A stretch of DNA of 64,000 nucleotides from Tolypeutes matacus. Lineage: Eukaryota > Chordata > Mammalia > Cingulata > Chlamyphoridae. Each line of letters opens with the position of its first letter. The first letter of the stretch is position 1. The DNA is taken from the NCBI GenBank assembly GCA_026826555.1, contig JAKSZT010054335.1:7875728-7939727 (forward strand), in the 5' to 3' direction. The notes beneath the pieces are model-generated. The model had not been told where the DNA came from and searched no databases. It worked only from the letters and a program-made list of their open reading frames with translations. A program made the translations under genes and the position numbers. Below, piece by piece: positions 1 through 13,300 of this stretch.

Positions 1-1149
1 GTTTGGTTGATGCTGGTGCAAATGACTTCCCCAGGATGCCCGCCATTAGCTCACCGTGGGAAGAGCCCCTGCCACCTCGAGCGCAGACCCAGACACTTCC
101 CCACCCTGTCTTCCTGGTGAGCTTGTACCTCCCCGCTAAAGAACAGACATGCCTGCGGTTTATGGACCCCAATTACTTGGAATTATCTGCCATTCTCTCT
201 ACAAAATCTTTGCAGCTTTGGGGTTCTAGACAAGAGCCACCAGCCTCTCCAGACCCACCTGGGACTCTGCGTGGGTCCCGTCGGTTCCCAGTGTCAGGTT
301 GTAGATGTGCTTCAGAATCCAAAATCAAGTGTACTTTGGTAATTAGACTTAACACTTTTTTTAGATCTTAGTTTTATTTTTATAAAACTAAATAAATCAG
401 TTTTATTTTTACTTTTTGAGCCAAGTGATTCAAATCTGACAGCTAATTCAGTTTGCTATGGATTAAGACTGCTTTAAGCTGCAGCCTCTTATTTCTCCAC
501 TCTGCTCAGACCTACTTCATGCTTATTAATGTGGTTTGTGTAGTTAATGAAGCTCACACAACAGGAGAGGACACTTAGAGCCCGGCTGATGTCAGGACTG
601 TGTGCTTTTCCGCTCCCCCGTATTTTGGATAAACCGAACTGGTTGATCAAAAGCCAACGAGCAGATGAATCGCAGCCACGGAAGTACTGGCCGCTCAGCC
701 CACACGTATGTGTGACTCCAAAGAGCCCACTCTCAGGCTCAGTCCATCACTTAGAGAACCCCGAACTAAGACCCTATCAGAGTCTGCTCGCAGACAGGGA
801 AGTGGGGGTGTCAGCCTCTTGCCCTAGTGGAACCCTCCGTCTATTAAATTAAAGTCAGCGGAGGCCACACCCACTACCTTGGTGGTGTGGATGTCGTCTC
901 ACAACGGGGCGCCTCCCGGGACCCCAGGGCTCAGCCGAACCTCTGGGGTGGAGCCTGGAGGCAGTAAGGCCAAGGTCGCCGTTTCAGTGGCCGTGCCCAG
1001 CCTCTCCCATTTACAAACACAAAACACTGTGTGGCGCAGGATGGATGCGGAGTTGAAGTTATTTTATCACCACCCTTAACCAAGCATCTTGCTAGCGTGC
1101 ACCTGTTTCAAAAGAGAAGCGTGAGTGTGCACCAAATGGAGGACATGGG
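1..1149. other. No gene recognised; possible distal MOBP 3' flank
   Basis: This is non-coding sequence with short open frames only. A/T-rich stretches at 340-415 contain TTTTATT on the plus strand, meaning AATAAA on the minus strand. These could serve as poly(A) signals for a long MOBP 3' UTR, but nothing else supports that. Confidence 0.5.
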
Positions 1150-1452
1150 GTCTAGGCAGTAGTAATAATTTGAGATGCTCTTTCATAGTTACAAAAGTTT
1201 CACAACAATGCAAGGTGGGGAGGGAGCCGATGTGGCTCGAGCAGTTGAGCGCCCGCCTCCCACACAGGAGGTCCCAGGTTCCATCCCCAGTTCGATCAAG
1301 CAAGGTGGTGGTGGGGAGATGTATGGGAGCCTTGTAGGATGAGATGCATGCTTGTTTTGTAAATCCACTAATTTTACAAGACATTTATTGTTTACATATG
1401 CTCATGTATGAAAGATATACCTCAATAAATTTTTATTAAAAACGAAAAAAAA
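1150..1452 (+). mobile_element. Retroposed 3' end, probably an L1 3' UTR fragment, ending in AATAAA and poly(A)
   Basis: The stretch ends CAATAAATTTTTATT followed by an A-rich run, as expected of an L1 3' end on the plus strand. A short SINE interrupts it at 1219-1299. Assignment to L1 rests on general appearance only. Confidence 0.45.
1219..1299 (+). mobile_element. DAS-type SINE, short tRNA-derived copy
   Basis: It carries the tRNA-like head GAGCCGATGTGGCTCGAGCA and a B-box-like GGTTCCATCCC. It is flanked by CAAGGTGG on both sides (1211-1218 and 1300-1308), read as the target-site duplication. No body or long A tail is present. Confidence 0.75.
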
Positions 1453-2509
1453 AGACATAACCGATGCTAATGCAAAAAAAAAAAACAGTGAGTGTGCAAA
1501 TCTCTCCAAATTACAGCTGTGCCCCCTGCAGGTGAACAGAATCCTCTGTCCATCAAGGACACTTCGTTTGCTTGGATGGAGACAGACTGCACCTGTCTAT
1601 GGGGTTAGCACTGGGCCTAAGCCCCACGACGCTCACGGTTTCTCTCCTGTTAGAACTGCAGCCCAGATGGACATTCAGCAAAACCTCTGCTCAGATCACA
1701 GCTCCCTCTTTTGTGAGCCGATGGACTATTTGCAACTTCTCACAAAGTTTCCTCGCGATTCTCCATCCCCCAGCAGGATTAATTTCTGCCTTTCTCTCCC
1801 CAGCTCTTTCATCTTCCATCTGAGACCATGTGGACCTCACATTTAGATCTAGGATGTTAGAATTGAATGTTGCCCTTAAAATATAAATATGAATTTGTAG
1901 GCAAAGACTCAGTGGCAAAATATTGCCTTGACTGTAAATACTTGCATGTATATTCATATATAATACACAATCATCTGCAGGAAAGGTTATAAGATCCCAA
2001 AGTCCCCGGTTTAAGCGATTTCTTTATAATGCTCTCCGCCGTTCTCCTGCCTTCGACCCCAACCCTCCCACCCCACTGTGCTAAGGCCCCTCCTCTCTGA
2101 CCTCACAGAGAAACCAAAGTCACAGTAGGGACTGCCTGAAGCCGCTGCAAACCTGCCAGAATCTACCCTCTGCTTTCTCCTTCCCTCTTTTTCCTTGCTC
2201 CATGCCTAGTCCCCTCCCCCTGCCCCACGCCCCCCTTCCTCACCTCGGTCAGCTCTCTCCTCCCCACGCCCCTGCGGCCTCCTTCTCACCAGTGAGTGGA
2301 TGGGACGCCCCAGCGACGGCCCCAGCCTGGCCCCTCCCGCGGGCAGGCTCAGGTGAGGGAATCGCGTCTACCTTCGCTGGCTCCTGTCCCTACCTCCGTG
2401 CACTCCTCAGCGAGGTCACCCTGCAAGGATCACCAACGGTTCCTTGTTACTTCTCAGAAGTATCTGAACTTTTGACATTTTTTTCTTATTTAAAAAAACA
2501 AACAAGCAT
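1453..2509. other. Unique sequence, no gene recognised
   Basis: The stretch contains two A-runs near 1444 and 1477 and a C/T-rich segment at about 2040-2320. No splice-flanked coding segment or recognisable repeat was found. Confidence 0.5.
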
Positions 2510-2800
2510 CCATTCCGTGAACAAGTGTTTATTGAGCTCTTACTAGTGCCGGGCCCTGAGGACATTATAGCAGGAACGGGTCGTGCCAATCACGGGGTTT
2601 ACACTAGGAGGGGAAGGGGACCAAGCAGTGAACAAGAAAATTAATGAACAAGATAATTCTAGAGGGCGACGATTGCCATGAAGACAAACGGAACACGAGC
2701 GATGGAAGAGACGCGGAAGCAGCACGGAGCCGTCAAAGGAAGCGTCTCCGAGAAGACATCTGAGCTGAAGGCGCCCACGCGACAATCTGGGGCCAGCGCA
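2510..2800 (-). mobile_element. L2 (LINE2) 3' end
   Basis: The plus strand reads GTGTTTATTGAGCTCTTACT, then a degenerate match to the L2 3' UTR (GCAGTGAACAAG, then GAAGACATCTGAGC). This is L2 in reverse orientation, ancient and heavily diverged. Confidence 0.7.
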
Positions 2801-4529
2801 TCACAGGCACAGCGAAGAGCCAACGCCTGACCCGGGGCGACGAGCGAACTAGTGCGGCCTCGCGGGGGCGAGGACAGCGCCCTGGCCCTCCCCCGTCCAC
2901 TGGCCCCCTAAGTGGGAAGTGCTGGAGGGGCTGGGAGGACTCCACTGCCTGCGCCTTCACCTTCAACCCTACATTTAGGAGCCTCAAGTCTCAGGACGAG
3001 CTGGGAGGGCTTCTGGCACGGACCCAGCTGGAGCCCAGAGGCAGAGGCCTTCCACCCCCCACCTCCAGGCCAAGAAAGGCTGCCAGCAGCCCCCTGCGGC
3101 AGCGGCAGCGTGGCCGCAGACAGGGCCAGGTGCGGGACAGCCATGGGTCAGCGCCTCCTGACCGGCCCCAGTGGCCAGGGCCCCGGGAGACGTGGAGCAG
3201 GCACTGGGGGGTGCTCCCGTGTGGGCTCCTGGAGGGAGAGTTAGAGCCCGAAGATATTCCCCAAAGCCAAGCCCCAAAGCCCCAGTGCACAGGAGCACAC
3301 GGTCTTGACCCAGCGAGCGGGTGCATGGGGGGGGGGGGGAGTGGGAATCAGGGTTATGGCCCTGATCAGAGGGAGCCCATATTCAAACTCGGAGTCCCTC
3401 CCCAGGACCTGAACTCAGATGGTGGGACTAAAGCAAAGAGGAGTGATGGGGAGTCAGCCGCAACCCTGCCTCCCTTACAAGGGGGTCCAAATCCCATCAT
3501 GTCTGGGGGGGCACCTGGGATTGCTTGGCCTCCTCCACTCACCTCTTTCCCCACTTAACCCCCCACCCTGAAGCCAAGCTCCTTTCCTGTCTCCCTGACC
3601 CTGTTCCATCAGCCAGCCGGAGGAGGGCCAAGCAGGGGCAGCTCTGAGGCACCAGCCCAGCCCTCCCCAGGGCCTTGAAGGCTCCGAGCACCCGCTAGGT
3701 CCTGCCAGCATGTGCTGGGGCCGTTTTTCTGTGTGCCCAGGTGGAGAGGAGTGAGAGGGCAGCACTCCTGCCTCATGGAGTGGCCGGTACCCAGGCCCTG
3801 TCCAGGACTTCTCAGGAGAGGGGATGGAATGAAGGCATCGTGGCCGCAGCCAGGTAACTTGCTCAAGGGTATGCAATTTGAAAGCAGTTAATTTGGAAGT
3901 GGGGCCATCCAGATGGGCAGGCCAAACGCCGAGGTCTTAGAATTTGCTCTCACCAAGGCAGGGGCCAGGAGAGGATGTTCACGAAGTCCTGAGCTGGGCT
4001 GGAGACAGGGGCCTGGGGTGGGAGACGCCTCTCTCTGGTGCCTCTCTCTGCCCGACACAGCACCTGGCTGTGGCTGAGCGGATCTAGGCATCTCTGCAGC
4101 CTATGGCAGCCTGGCAGCTGCCGGGGAGTCCAATGGAAGCCAAAGGGCACCAGGAAGAGAGGAATCTACATAGAGAATTTGCTGCGAAGAAAGAAGGTCC
4201 GGGAGGACACGTCAGAGTCTGCAGCAGGATGCGAGGGACCCATTCTGACGCAAAACCCTGGAGGCTTTGGACACCCTGGGAAGAAAGGGCGCAGGTGCCC
4301 TGTGCCCTGGGGCCTGCCTACCGGAGCAGACCCCGCAGAGCTGCCCTCTCACCTCCAGGCAGGCTGCCCCGCGGCCCCCGCGCCGTGGGGCCTGCGGGCA
4401 TCGGCAGTGGCTGCGGCAGCAGGTCTCTGAGCCTGCATGGTATTCGGAGCTGGGTCACTGTCCAAGGCCAATGCGTGGAGAAGCAGGGGGTCCAGGAGCT
4501 GAGGCGTCATCCACCAGAAACTTCCTTGC
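2801..4529. other. GC-rich non-coding stretch; possible MOBP 3' UTR
   Basis: It lies directly 3' of the MOBP81 stop and may be partly transcribed as 3' UTR. It has a run of G at 3329-3339 and a weak MIR-like trace at about 3840-3960 (AACTTGCTCAAGG). No minus-strand AATAAA is seen in it. The overlapping open frames reflect GC content and show no conserved product. Confidence 0.45.
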
Positions 4530-4569
4530 TCACTTCTTCTTGGGGGGTGGCTTGCTCCTTTTTTTCAAT
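4530..4569 (-). CDS. MOBP: MOBP terminal exon encoding the basic tail of the 81-residue isoform
   Basis: The acceptor GTGAACCAG precedes 4569. Joined directly to the donor at 14978, the first base completes an Arg codon, followed by twelve codons (LKKRSKPPPKKK) and TGA at 4530-4532. The product is 68+13 = 81 residues, exactly the size of the classic MOBP81. The tail resembles the Arg/Lys/Pro tail I recall for that isoform (LKRKIRPTPKKK). When the exon at 14441-14730 is included, its own stop comes first and this exon would be 3' UTR. The feature covers the coding part only; transcript continues to lower coordinates by an unknown amount. It is too short for an ORF finder and rests on acceptor, phase, length and tail similarity together. 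Confidence 0.85.
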
Positions 4570-5700
4570 CTGGTTCACAAACGAGAAAAAGGAAATGCAC
4601 AGCGCAGGTAAGGAGCGTGCCCTCCCTCCATGCTCTGTTAACGCGATCGTGACTTTGCAGACTGCCTGTGCCGTTTAGCTCCCCTCTGGGAAATGCAGCC
4701 CAGAATCCCACTCTGGCTTTCTCACTCTGGTGGCCTCTGGCTAAAATAATATGACGGTATTTTTCCTGGCCTGAGTTTAAGAAAGACATTCTTTAAAAGT
4801 GATGCTATTTTCATGTATAATAACTACTGCTTTTCCTGGCTCATCATTGTACATAATTTTGAAACACATAGAAACAAAGGAAATGAGAGCACGCTCTACT
4901 CCTAGAGAAAGCCAGTCTCCCTGTTGAGGTGTGGTGCCTGACTGCGTGCGCTCGCGTTCTAAGCTGTGACCACACTGCCATGTTCCTGTGGGGCAGGGAA
5001 CAGAGCCATGCGGGGAAGGAGACAAACAGCATCCAGTAAGGAAATCGTGAATTTGTGGCCTCAGACAAGCACTGCCTACAAGCTTAGCCAGCAGAGGGGT
5101 CACATTGCATGAACTGCAACTGATTTCCATTGCAGAACTCGACAGGACTGCTCCTGCAATGCGGCCCTGTAAAATTTTTTAAAAATCATCAAAGTTCTTA
5201 GTTTTTAAAATATAGAAATAAAAACACCAAGATGCACAAAGCACACGGCGCTAGAGGCCAAGCCAACGGAGAGAATAGCTTTCTTCTCATTGTGGGAGTT
5301 TTAAAAACCAGAAATAAAATTCATATTCAGATGTTAAAAGAGCATTTTCCAAAATCCCAGAATCTCAACTTATACATCAATCAATAATGCAGAGCCCCCT
5401 CAGACAGGATGGACTAGAGCGGATCACAGCCCGAAGAGGCGGAGCACGGCCCCGGAGACCTGGGAGGAGGCTCTCTCCACTCCCCGGTTGCCTCGCGGCC
5501 CCTGACATGGGGCAGCCTGAGTGTAGGAGAAATCCCCGTAGATCTTGTAAACAGAAAGCCTGATGCTGAGGCTGTCATGGCAGCCCAGTTTCCAGGCATC
5601 CGCTCTGTGCAGGTGCCACTGTCATCAGCTGGATGACGAGCTCCTCGTTAACAGATGCCCAAATCGCACAGCGACAGCCTGCACCCCACCTCGCCAGGAG
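4570..5700. other. MOBP intron, no further feature
   Basis: This is unique sequence upstream of the terminal exon. I saw no extra splice-flanked segment and no recognisable repeat. Confidence 0.5.
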
Positions 5701-5704
5701 AGGC

Positions 5705-5960
5705 AGCGGATTTGGGGCTCCTGTGTCCATTAAGTACCAATTACAGTACACCCATTTACCTAGTATAAGGACTGAGTATGATGGATTAAGCACTTCACAA
5801 CCATGATAACTGAGAGGCAGGTAATAGCCCCATTTTACAGATGGGGGGAATGGCGTTGAGAGGGTAATGGCTTGACCAAAGGCAATCAACAGGCAGCAGA
5901 GCCCAGGCTCAGACCTGATGCCAAAGTCTTTACGCCTCCTCTGTGCCAGACCTACTGCTA
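5705..5960 (-). mobile_element. MIR SINE remnant
   Basis: The plus strand reads CCCCATTTTACAGATGGGG and continues with GGCTTGACCAAAGGC and GCAGAGCCCAGGCTC. This is the reverse complement of the MIR core and tRNA-side region, diverged. Confidence 0.7.
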
Positions 5961-6829
5961 GGTGTGTCTGTAGGCCTCCTTCACTCCGTGGCATCAGCCA
6001 GGCCCTGTGAGCATGAGGGTGAGGCAGGGTCCCCTGCTCCTGACTTATGCCACCCAGCCAGGGAGATGGGCAGGTAAACGAGCTGAGGCACCAGGCTATG
6101 CAAAGAAGCAGCGGCGGTGCCAGGTGGGCTCGGGGAAGGGCCGGAAGTCAAAGGCCTTCAGGAAGGCTCTTCACCACTAACAGTGAGGATGTTAGGCCTC
6201 CTCGCAATGTCCCACACATCGTGCCCACTGACCAACCCAAAACAGGAAAGCAGGTCACTATGACACAAATGTCAACCCCGACGTAAAATATCCCAATCAC
6301 CTTCTTGTATCACATCTTAGAAGATGAAAATCAGAGAAACTACCTCCTGGCAGAGCAGAAGAAACAGCTCAGGCCATGTAGAGCCGAGGAAGGACAGTGT
6401 CCTGAGTCTTTGACCCACACATGGACGGCCATCACACCACTGTTCTCGAGGGTGGTGCCTCCCTACAGGAGGAGTTTGGCTCTAAATTTGAATTGAAATT
6501 GAGTCCACGATGTGAATCCAATCCCCAAGGCTTCAGTAACATCTCTCACGAGCATCAGGTTGACATGGCTACCTGCTGATCTTGGGCAATAACCACAATA
6601 ATTCTACTAGTAATTAGAACCTCCACGATTATTTAAATTCAGAACATGTCCATGACCATTCTCTAGTTTAACTTGCCATATTTTGAAATGAGGACTTGAA
6701 GAAAGCATAGGGCATGAACCCACAACCCAACCCAAACATTTTATCTGGTTGAACTCAAGCTTTTGGACTCTAACTCCTTATAATTATACAGAAAACCAAT
6801 TTGATAGGACTTGTTAAAATCTCTCTTTA
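5961..6829. other. MOBP intron, no gene recognised
   Basis: The sequence becomes A/T-rich towards the L1 that follows. The short open frames show no recognisable domain. Confidence 0.45.
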
Positions 6830-8600
6830 AGAACCAAATGTTTTCAGTGAAATAGCAGTTTGAAAGATATACAAAAACCAGGAAAAAATAAATCTATCTC
6901 TATTCAAAAGAGTCAATGTAGAAAATCTCACATAGTCTACAAAAAAGCTGGTAGAACTAATAAGTGAGTTTAGCTAGATCACATGATATAAAGTCAAAAC
7001 ACAAAAAGCAATGATATTTTTATATAGTAGCAATGAATAATTAGAAATTGAAATTAGACAGAATACTATTTATAATAGCACCAAGAATCATGAACTAGTT
7101 GGGTATAAAGCAAAATATGTGTGAGATCTGTATGCTGAAAACTAGAAAGTAAAAAGAAAAAAAGTCCTAAATGAGAAATATATACCATGTTCATGGATTG
7201 AAAAACTCTGTATTGTTACAATTCACCCCAGATTGATCTATAGACTCAACACAATCCCAGTAAAAATCCTACCAGGATACATAGTAGAAATTGACATGCT
7301 AATTCTATACTCTATGTGGAAAATAAAAGAGCAGCCAAAATTATTTTTTAAGTGAACAGTGTTGGAGGATTCACACTGATGTATATAATTGCTATAAAGC
7401 TACAGTAATCAAGACAGTGTGGTGTTGAGGAAAGGAAACACAGATTAATGGAACAGGATAGAAAATCCTGACATAAACTCTCACATACATGGTTAACTGA
7501 TTTTCAACAAAGACGCAAAGGTAATTCAGTGGAGGAAGGACAGATTTTTCAACAAATGGTGCTGGAACAACTGAATATCCATTCGCAAAAAAATGAAACT
7601 CAACCTATGCTTCAGACCATTTACAAAAAATTTAACTCAAAATGAGTAGACATAAATGTGAAACATAAAATTTAAATTTTCTGGAAGCAAACATAGAAGA
7701 AAATCTTTGTGACCTTGAGTTAAGCAAAGATTTCTTATATATAACACAAAAAGCTTGAGCCATAAAAGAAAAAATAGACAAACTGAACTTCACCAAAATT
7801 TAAAACTTCTGTTCTTCAAAGGACACTGATAAGAAAATGAAAGGCAAGCCACGGACTGGGAGAATATATTTGTAAAACACGTATTTGATAAAGGACTGGT
7901 ATCCAAAATATAGTTTAAAACTCTCAAAAGTCAATAATAAGAAAACAATCCAATTCAAAGCATGTGCAAAGTATTTGAACAGACACTTCACCAAAGAAGA
8001 TATATGGATGATATAAACTCATAAAGATATGCTCAACATCATAAATGATTAGAAAAAGTCAAAAGTAAAACAACAATGTGAAATCACTACATGCCTATAA
8101 TAATGGGTAAAATTTTAAAAGCTGGTAATGCCAAGTACTGACCAGTGTGAAGGCCATCATATATTGCTGGTGGGACTACAAAATGGTATAACCACTTTTG
8201 GAAAACAATTTAACAGTTTCTTATAAATTTGAACATATGTCCCAACCGTAGTTATTTACTCAAGAGAAAATAAAACTTGTGTTCATTTGAAAGTTTATAG
8301 CAGTTTTAAATTCATGATCACCAAAAACTAGGGGTAAAAAACACTATCCTTCAACTGGTGAATAGCAAACTGTCTTAGGTGAATCCATATGAAGGAATAC
8401 TACTCAGCAATAAAAAAGAATTACTGATTCCTGCAATGATCCAATTCCAAATGCACTATGCCAAGTGAAAGAAGCAGACTAAAGAGGCTACATACCTTCT
8501 GATCCCACGTATGTGACATTCCAGAAAGGGCAAAACTATGGGGCCAGGAAACATCTCCGTGGCTGCCAGGGGCTCCGGGGTGAGCAGTGGCGTGGCTGGC
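6830..8600 (+). mobile_element. Old L1 (L1M-type), ORF2 3' part and 3' UTR, decayed
   Basis: Recognisable L1 ORF2 stretches occur in order: GTTCATGGATTG, CAACAAATGGTGCTGGAACA, CTGGTGGGACTACAAAATGG and GAATACTACTCAGCAATAAA. The stretch then ends with the L1M 3' UTR signature CATTCCAGAAAGGGCAAAAC and GTGGCTGCCAGGGGCT. Stops in all frames show long inactivity. It is antisense to MOBP. Confidence 0.85.
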
Positions 8601-8757
8601 TAAAAGGGCAACCTGAGGGGACAGGGGCGGGTCCGGAGACGGCTCTGCTTGATGGGGGTGGCCGGGTCCTGCCTGGATGGGCAGAGCCATGTGCCGAAAC
8701 GGAATCGGCGGCTTCTCCTGTGAGCACATTGTGCCTCAGCAGACCTGGTACACCTGG

Positions 8758-8781
8758 GGTGTGTGTGTGTGTGTGTGTGTC
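8758..8781. repeat. (TG)n microsatellite
   Basis: About eleven TG units follow the L1 3' UTR. Confidence 0.95.
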
Positions 8782-8789
8782 CAGACACG

Positions 8790-9760
8790 CCTCAGGCACG
8801 TGGTTCCTCTTTGTCTGAAGGCAGCAGAGTCACCATGGCCACCCTCCAGGGAACGGGCACTCAGGGACGGACGAGCGCAGTCCCGCTTGCACCCAGCACT
8901 GCTACCTGCCGGGTGCCTTCCTCCAGCGGCGCTCAGCCGCCTGGAAACAGGCCCTTTGGAGGCAGATGGAGGGCTGGGCAGGGCTGGGGTTTCCCCAGAG
9001 GCGAGAAACAGACAGAGGGTGTTTGTGAGAGAGATTAAAATGCTGGGCCATGGCTTCTAAACTGGGGAGGGAGGCAAGTGGAGAAAGGAGTCCCACGGAT
9101 GGAGAAGGCAAAAACGGGGGAGTCAGAGCCCTGGCGGCACCTGGGAGGTGTGGGGACGGTTGCAGCAGGCACTTGGCAGCGCGGCTGGAGGCGAGCAGGC
9201 TGCGGAGTGCAGGGCTGCCCCCTCTCTGGAGCGTGAGCTCCCTGGCCCGCTCAGCCAGCCCGCAGTCCCGGTCTGCAGCCTCCTCCCTGCGTGATGCCCG
9301 CTAGTGGGTCTCCCTCGACTGCACAACCAGGCGGCTTCTCCTGCTCCCGACAAAGACCAGGCCCTCCACACGTGCTGGGGGTGAGCCGGAGTCTGTCAGC
9401 TATGTTCTTTCCTTCTCTTGCATTCCACCTCTCGCTTCTGCATTCCTTTCCATCAGCTCGTAGCGTATTTAAATTATAGTAAGACAACTCTAGAACATAA
9501 AGTTGGCAGGCCTTTGCAGGGGGAGTTTGGACGCTAAGATGCTCTCAGGTGTCTGATGTGGCAGCAGTGTTATTTGCTGGGGCGGCAAACAAAAAGAAAA
9601 GCAAGTCTTCATGGGAAAGAAATGAGTGCAGATTGATTAAGCTTGATAGCATCCAAGTTGATCTGCAGGGCAAATCAGCCCCTGTATAAGTTCAGTGTCA
9701 GGGCTGGAAGCCAGCAGCCTGAAGGTCAAAGGTGAAAACATGAAAGAGGCTAAACCACCA
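8790..9760. other. MOBP intron, moderately GC-rich, nothing recognised
   Basis: Several short overlapping open frames are present, without a recognised product or splice context. Confidence 0.45.
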
Positions 9761-9764
9761 AAGC

Positions 9765-10382
9765 AAAGGGAAGGAGGGGGTAGGGGAAGGGGGAGGGAGG
9801 GGAGGGGGAAGGGGAGGGAGAGGGAGGGGAGGGGGAGAAGGAGGAAGGGGAAGGGTGAGGGAGGGGGTAGGGGAAGGGGNNNNNNNNNNNNNNNNNNNNN
9901 NNNNNNNNNNNNNNNNNNNNNNNNNNNNNNNNNNNNNNNNNNNNNNNNNNNNNNNNNNNNNNNNNNNNNNNNNNNNNNNNNNNNNNNNNNNNNNNNNNNN
10001 NNNNNNNNNNNNNNNNNNNNNNNNNNNNNNNNNNNNNNNNNNNNNNNNNNNNNNNNNNNNNNNNNNNNNNNNNNNNNNNNNNNNNNNNNNNNNNNNNNNN
10101 NNNNNNNNNNNNNNNNNNNNNNNNNNNNNNNNNNNNNNNNNNNNNNNNNNNNNNNNNNNNNNNNNNNNNNNNNNNNNNNNNNNNNNNNNNNNNNNNNNNN
10201 NNNNNNNNNNNNNNNNNNNNNNNNNNNNNNNNNNNNNNNNNNNNNNNNNNNNNNNNNNNNNNNNNNNNNNNNNNNNNNNAGGGAGGGGGAGAGGGAGGGA
10301 GGGAGGGGGAGGGAAGGGGGAGGGGTGAGGGGGAAGGAGGGGGGAGGGAGGGGGGAGGGAAGGAGGGGGAGGGGGGGCGGGA
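9765..10382. repeat. Homopurine G-rich tandem tract with a 400-base gap
   Basis: GGGGA, GGGA and GGGGAA units run on the plus strand on both sides of Ns at 9880-10279. The true length is unknown. The pre-mRNA strand of MOBP would carry a C/T-rich tract here. Open frames across it are artefacts of composition. Confidence 0.95.
9880..10279. other. Assembly gap (400 N)
   Basis: The gap lies inside the G-rich homopurine tract; the 400 length is probably nominal. Confidence 0.98.
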
Positions 10383-13300
10383 GGCTCAGGCGGGCACCCT
10401 AGGCACCCCAAGGCTAGGCGACTGGCAGAAGAGCAGCTCTCAGAGAAGACTGGGAGGGAAGGTTCCCGCAGAGAATCAGGAAAGAGGTCAGAGAAGTCCA
10501 CAAACTTAGCAGCCCCTCTCCCTTACCGCCTCGGGGCCCCCCGACCCGACTGAGGTGCCAGCACCGGCCTTTCTTGCTTTTTCCGGCTGCCGCCTGCTGG
10601 GCAGTGGAAGGTCCTGCCCTGCGCCCACAGCGCCCAGCAGGCTCCCGCTCCCGCGCATGTTAACCGCTGGCCTTCCCTCCCCGGCCCACTCCCCACCATC
10701 TCCTGGGTTCTCTTCTCCTCCCAAATAAACTGCTTGTGCTTGCTCGGTTATTCCAGGGTCTGTTTCTGGGGGAATCTTGCACAGAAGAAATTCCAGTAGG
10801 ATACTGGGGGGAGAGATCGGACCGGCGAAGAGTAAACGGGATTTGGAGAAGTAAAGGTGACGAATTTTCACCTCTCTTTTTAAGATTTGGCTGAGAAGGG
10901 AAGAAAGGAGACAGGGCCGGGGCGGAAGTGAATTCGCAGTGCCTTGGACGGAGGAGGACGGGTGTAAAAGCTCCAGAGAAGAGCCGCCATGAAGAGGCAG
11001 AAGCTGTCAGCGATCCAGGTAAGGAGCACGCCCGGGCGGAGGCGGCGGGGTGGAGGAAGAGCCCGGCACGGGCACCTGCTCAGGGGGACGCTGCATCCTC
11101 AGAGGCTAAGGGGAAGGAGGCAAGGACATGCGTATCCCCGCCATCGTGTTGCGGTTGGTGGGGACAGGCTCGTGGTGGGGGCCTGGCTGGGGCTCTCTCA
11201 GCCGGCAGCGGCCTGCACCGCGCAGGCGTTGATCTAGGCCCCGGGAGGTGGCAGGTGGGGACAGGGATCAGCTGTTAGAGAGGGCGGCTGGGTGTGGCCG
11301 AGGCCAGGCGAGGGCAGGCCACCAGCTCGCGGGAGCACAGCACCGGCTCTGCCGAAGGCCCCGTGCGCAGCGTGACGGCCGCGGGGTGGCGAGGCCTCTG
11401 TGGCTCAGGGAGAGCAAGGTGCCGGCGTGCAGCCACCCAGACCACGAAAGCGGCCACGCCAGCCGGAGCTGGGGCCCTGGTCCCAATTCCCGTGGACTGA
11501 TGGTTTTGGTTTTAGCATATTATATGCCTAGATGGAATTTTTTTCACAGTCATGCAGGAAGTAGGTTCTTTCCGAGACAGGACTGTAGAGTCGGTGTTTG
11601 TTCCCTGGGAAAAGAGAGGGAGGGCTCAGCAAAGAGGTGGGAAGGGTGAGTCCCCAGTTCTGCTCCAGAAGGGAGCATGCCCCGCCGTCCTCCGAGAGGA
11701 GGAAGGAAACGATTCCTGCGCCATCTCGGGCACGACTGGCACGCAGCCGCCCAGCGGGTCCTTGTCCCAAGCTCTCGGAGCAATGCACGCCTGGCGCGTG
11801 TGCGGGGTGGCCGACAAGCTGCAGGCTGGGGCCGCCTTATCCTACAGCGAGAGCCTGGAGCCCGGAGCCCGTTAGCCTCTAACAACCCAACTCCGTCCTG
11901 GGCCTTGAGACAAGGGAATAAACACGCGACTGAAAAAGACAGCGCTCCGGGAGTTGGGAGCACTGACTGCGCAGAGGAGGCAGCAGCCAATGCCAGGCTT
12001 GCGCTGGCCGGGAGCGGCGGCCACGCCGGGCACAGCCCCTCACCAGTGCCGCTGCGCTTAGCCAGCGCCGTGCGTCATCTCCTTTGATCGCCAGCACACG
12101 GTGCAGTGCTACAGCGGCTTGACAAATATTTGCAGAAATAAATGAGTCCTCCAGGTTTCTGGTACACAGGGCTCGATTTGGCACCAGACGCGTCGTGAAG
12201 AATGAGTCAAAGGCATGCACAGTGCTGCCCAAATGTGTGTGTTGATTGGCTCCAAACCAGTCACTGGCAGGCACAGTGGTTTTCGGGCACCACGGTCCCC
12301 TGTGCTCAGCAGCAGATTCCTGAGGAAACAGGAGAGGCTCGCCCTGGGAATCACCTCTGCTAACCCAGAAGGCAGGGATGACCTTGTGAAACCCTAAAAC
12401 CTTAGAGAACGGAGGGAGCAGAATAAACTGAGAGTGGTGCCAGGGTTTCCTTCTATCAAATGCGAGAATGCGGAGAATCACATCAGTTGGTTTCTAAGAT
12501 TAAGTGATTCCTGTTTTGTTTCTTCTTTTGAGAAGATCCGTGCAAGGGAGTTACTAAAACAGTTTAGCCTCCAAAGGTAAAACTCAAAATGGCATCGTTT
12601 CAGAAGGCAAGTCTCCTTCAGAAGACCCTTTTTACCCTTTCTCTAAGTGCAATGCTCGGTCCCCACCAACCTCTTGCTGTGATCCCAGGCAGTCAACCCG
12701 CACGAACAAAGGAAAAAGACGGCTTCCTGAAGCTACGACACATTTCTTAGGGCCCTCTGGGGATTCGAGAAGGAAGAATGCGCATTGGATTCCAGGAGGA
12801 AGAATGCTCATTTTAGGTAGAGGGTTCGAGTGGTGGAAACGTGAAGTCATGGGACGTCAGGGATGGAGCCTGCCGGGCCCTCCGCGCCCGGAGGAAGAAT
12901 GACGGCCGTGGGGACATTGTACCTGTTGACAGGTACCTCCTCTGGACCTGCTGAGATCAGTTAACTGAGGGGGTCAAAACACACCACCCCTAGGACACCC
13001 CAGCTTTTCAGTCCAGATGAATGAAATCAGCAAGCCTGGGTCCAGACAAATCTGTGACCAAGGTGAAGTTTGCTTCTATTGTCTTCCATCTCCTTCCCAT
13101 GTCCTGCCTGAACTCCAGCCACCCAAAGAGCCAGCACTCAACTCCCTGCAGACAGAGGCTTGAGGCTACCGTCTTGGGTAATTAATTTCCTCTTCTCAGC
13201 ACATTTCCTAGCCACTTCCACATAAGAAAACGTTCCTGTCTGGGCCACTTCCACACAGGATGTGTGAGGTAATCTAGCGTATAACTTCCTGTTAAAGTTT

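Noticed and set aside
9695..10501. Gly/Arg-rich and Pro-rich proteins across the G-rich tract
   Set aside because: The frames run through 400 Ns and simple repeat; the composition alone explains them.
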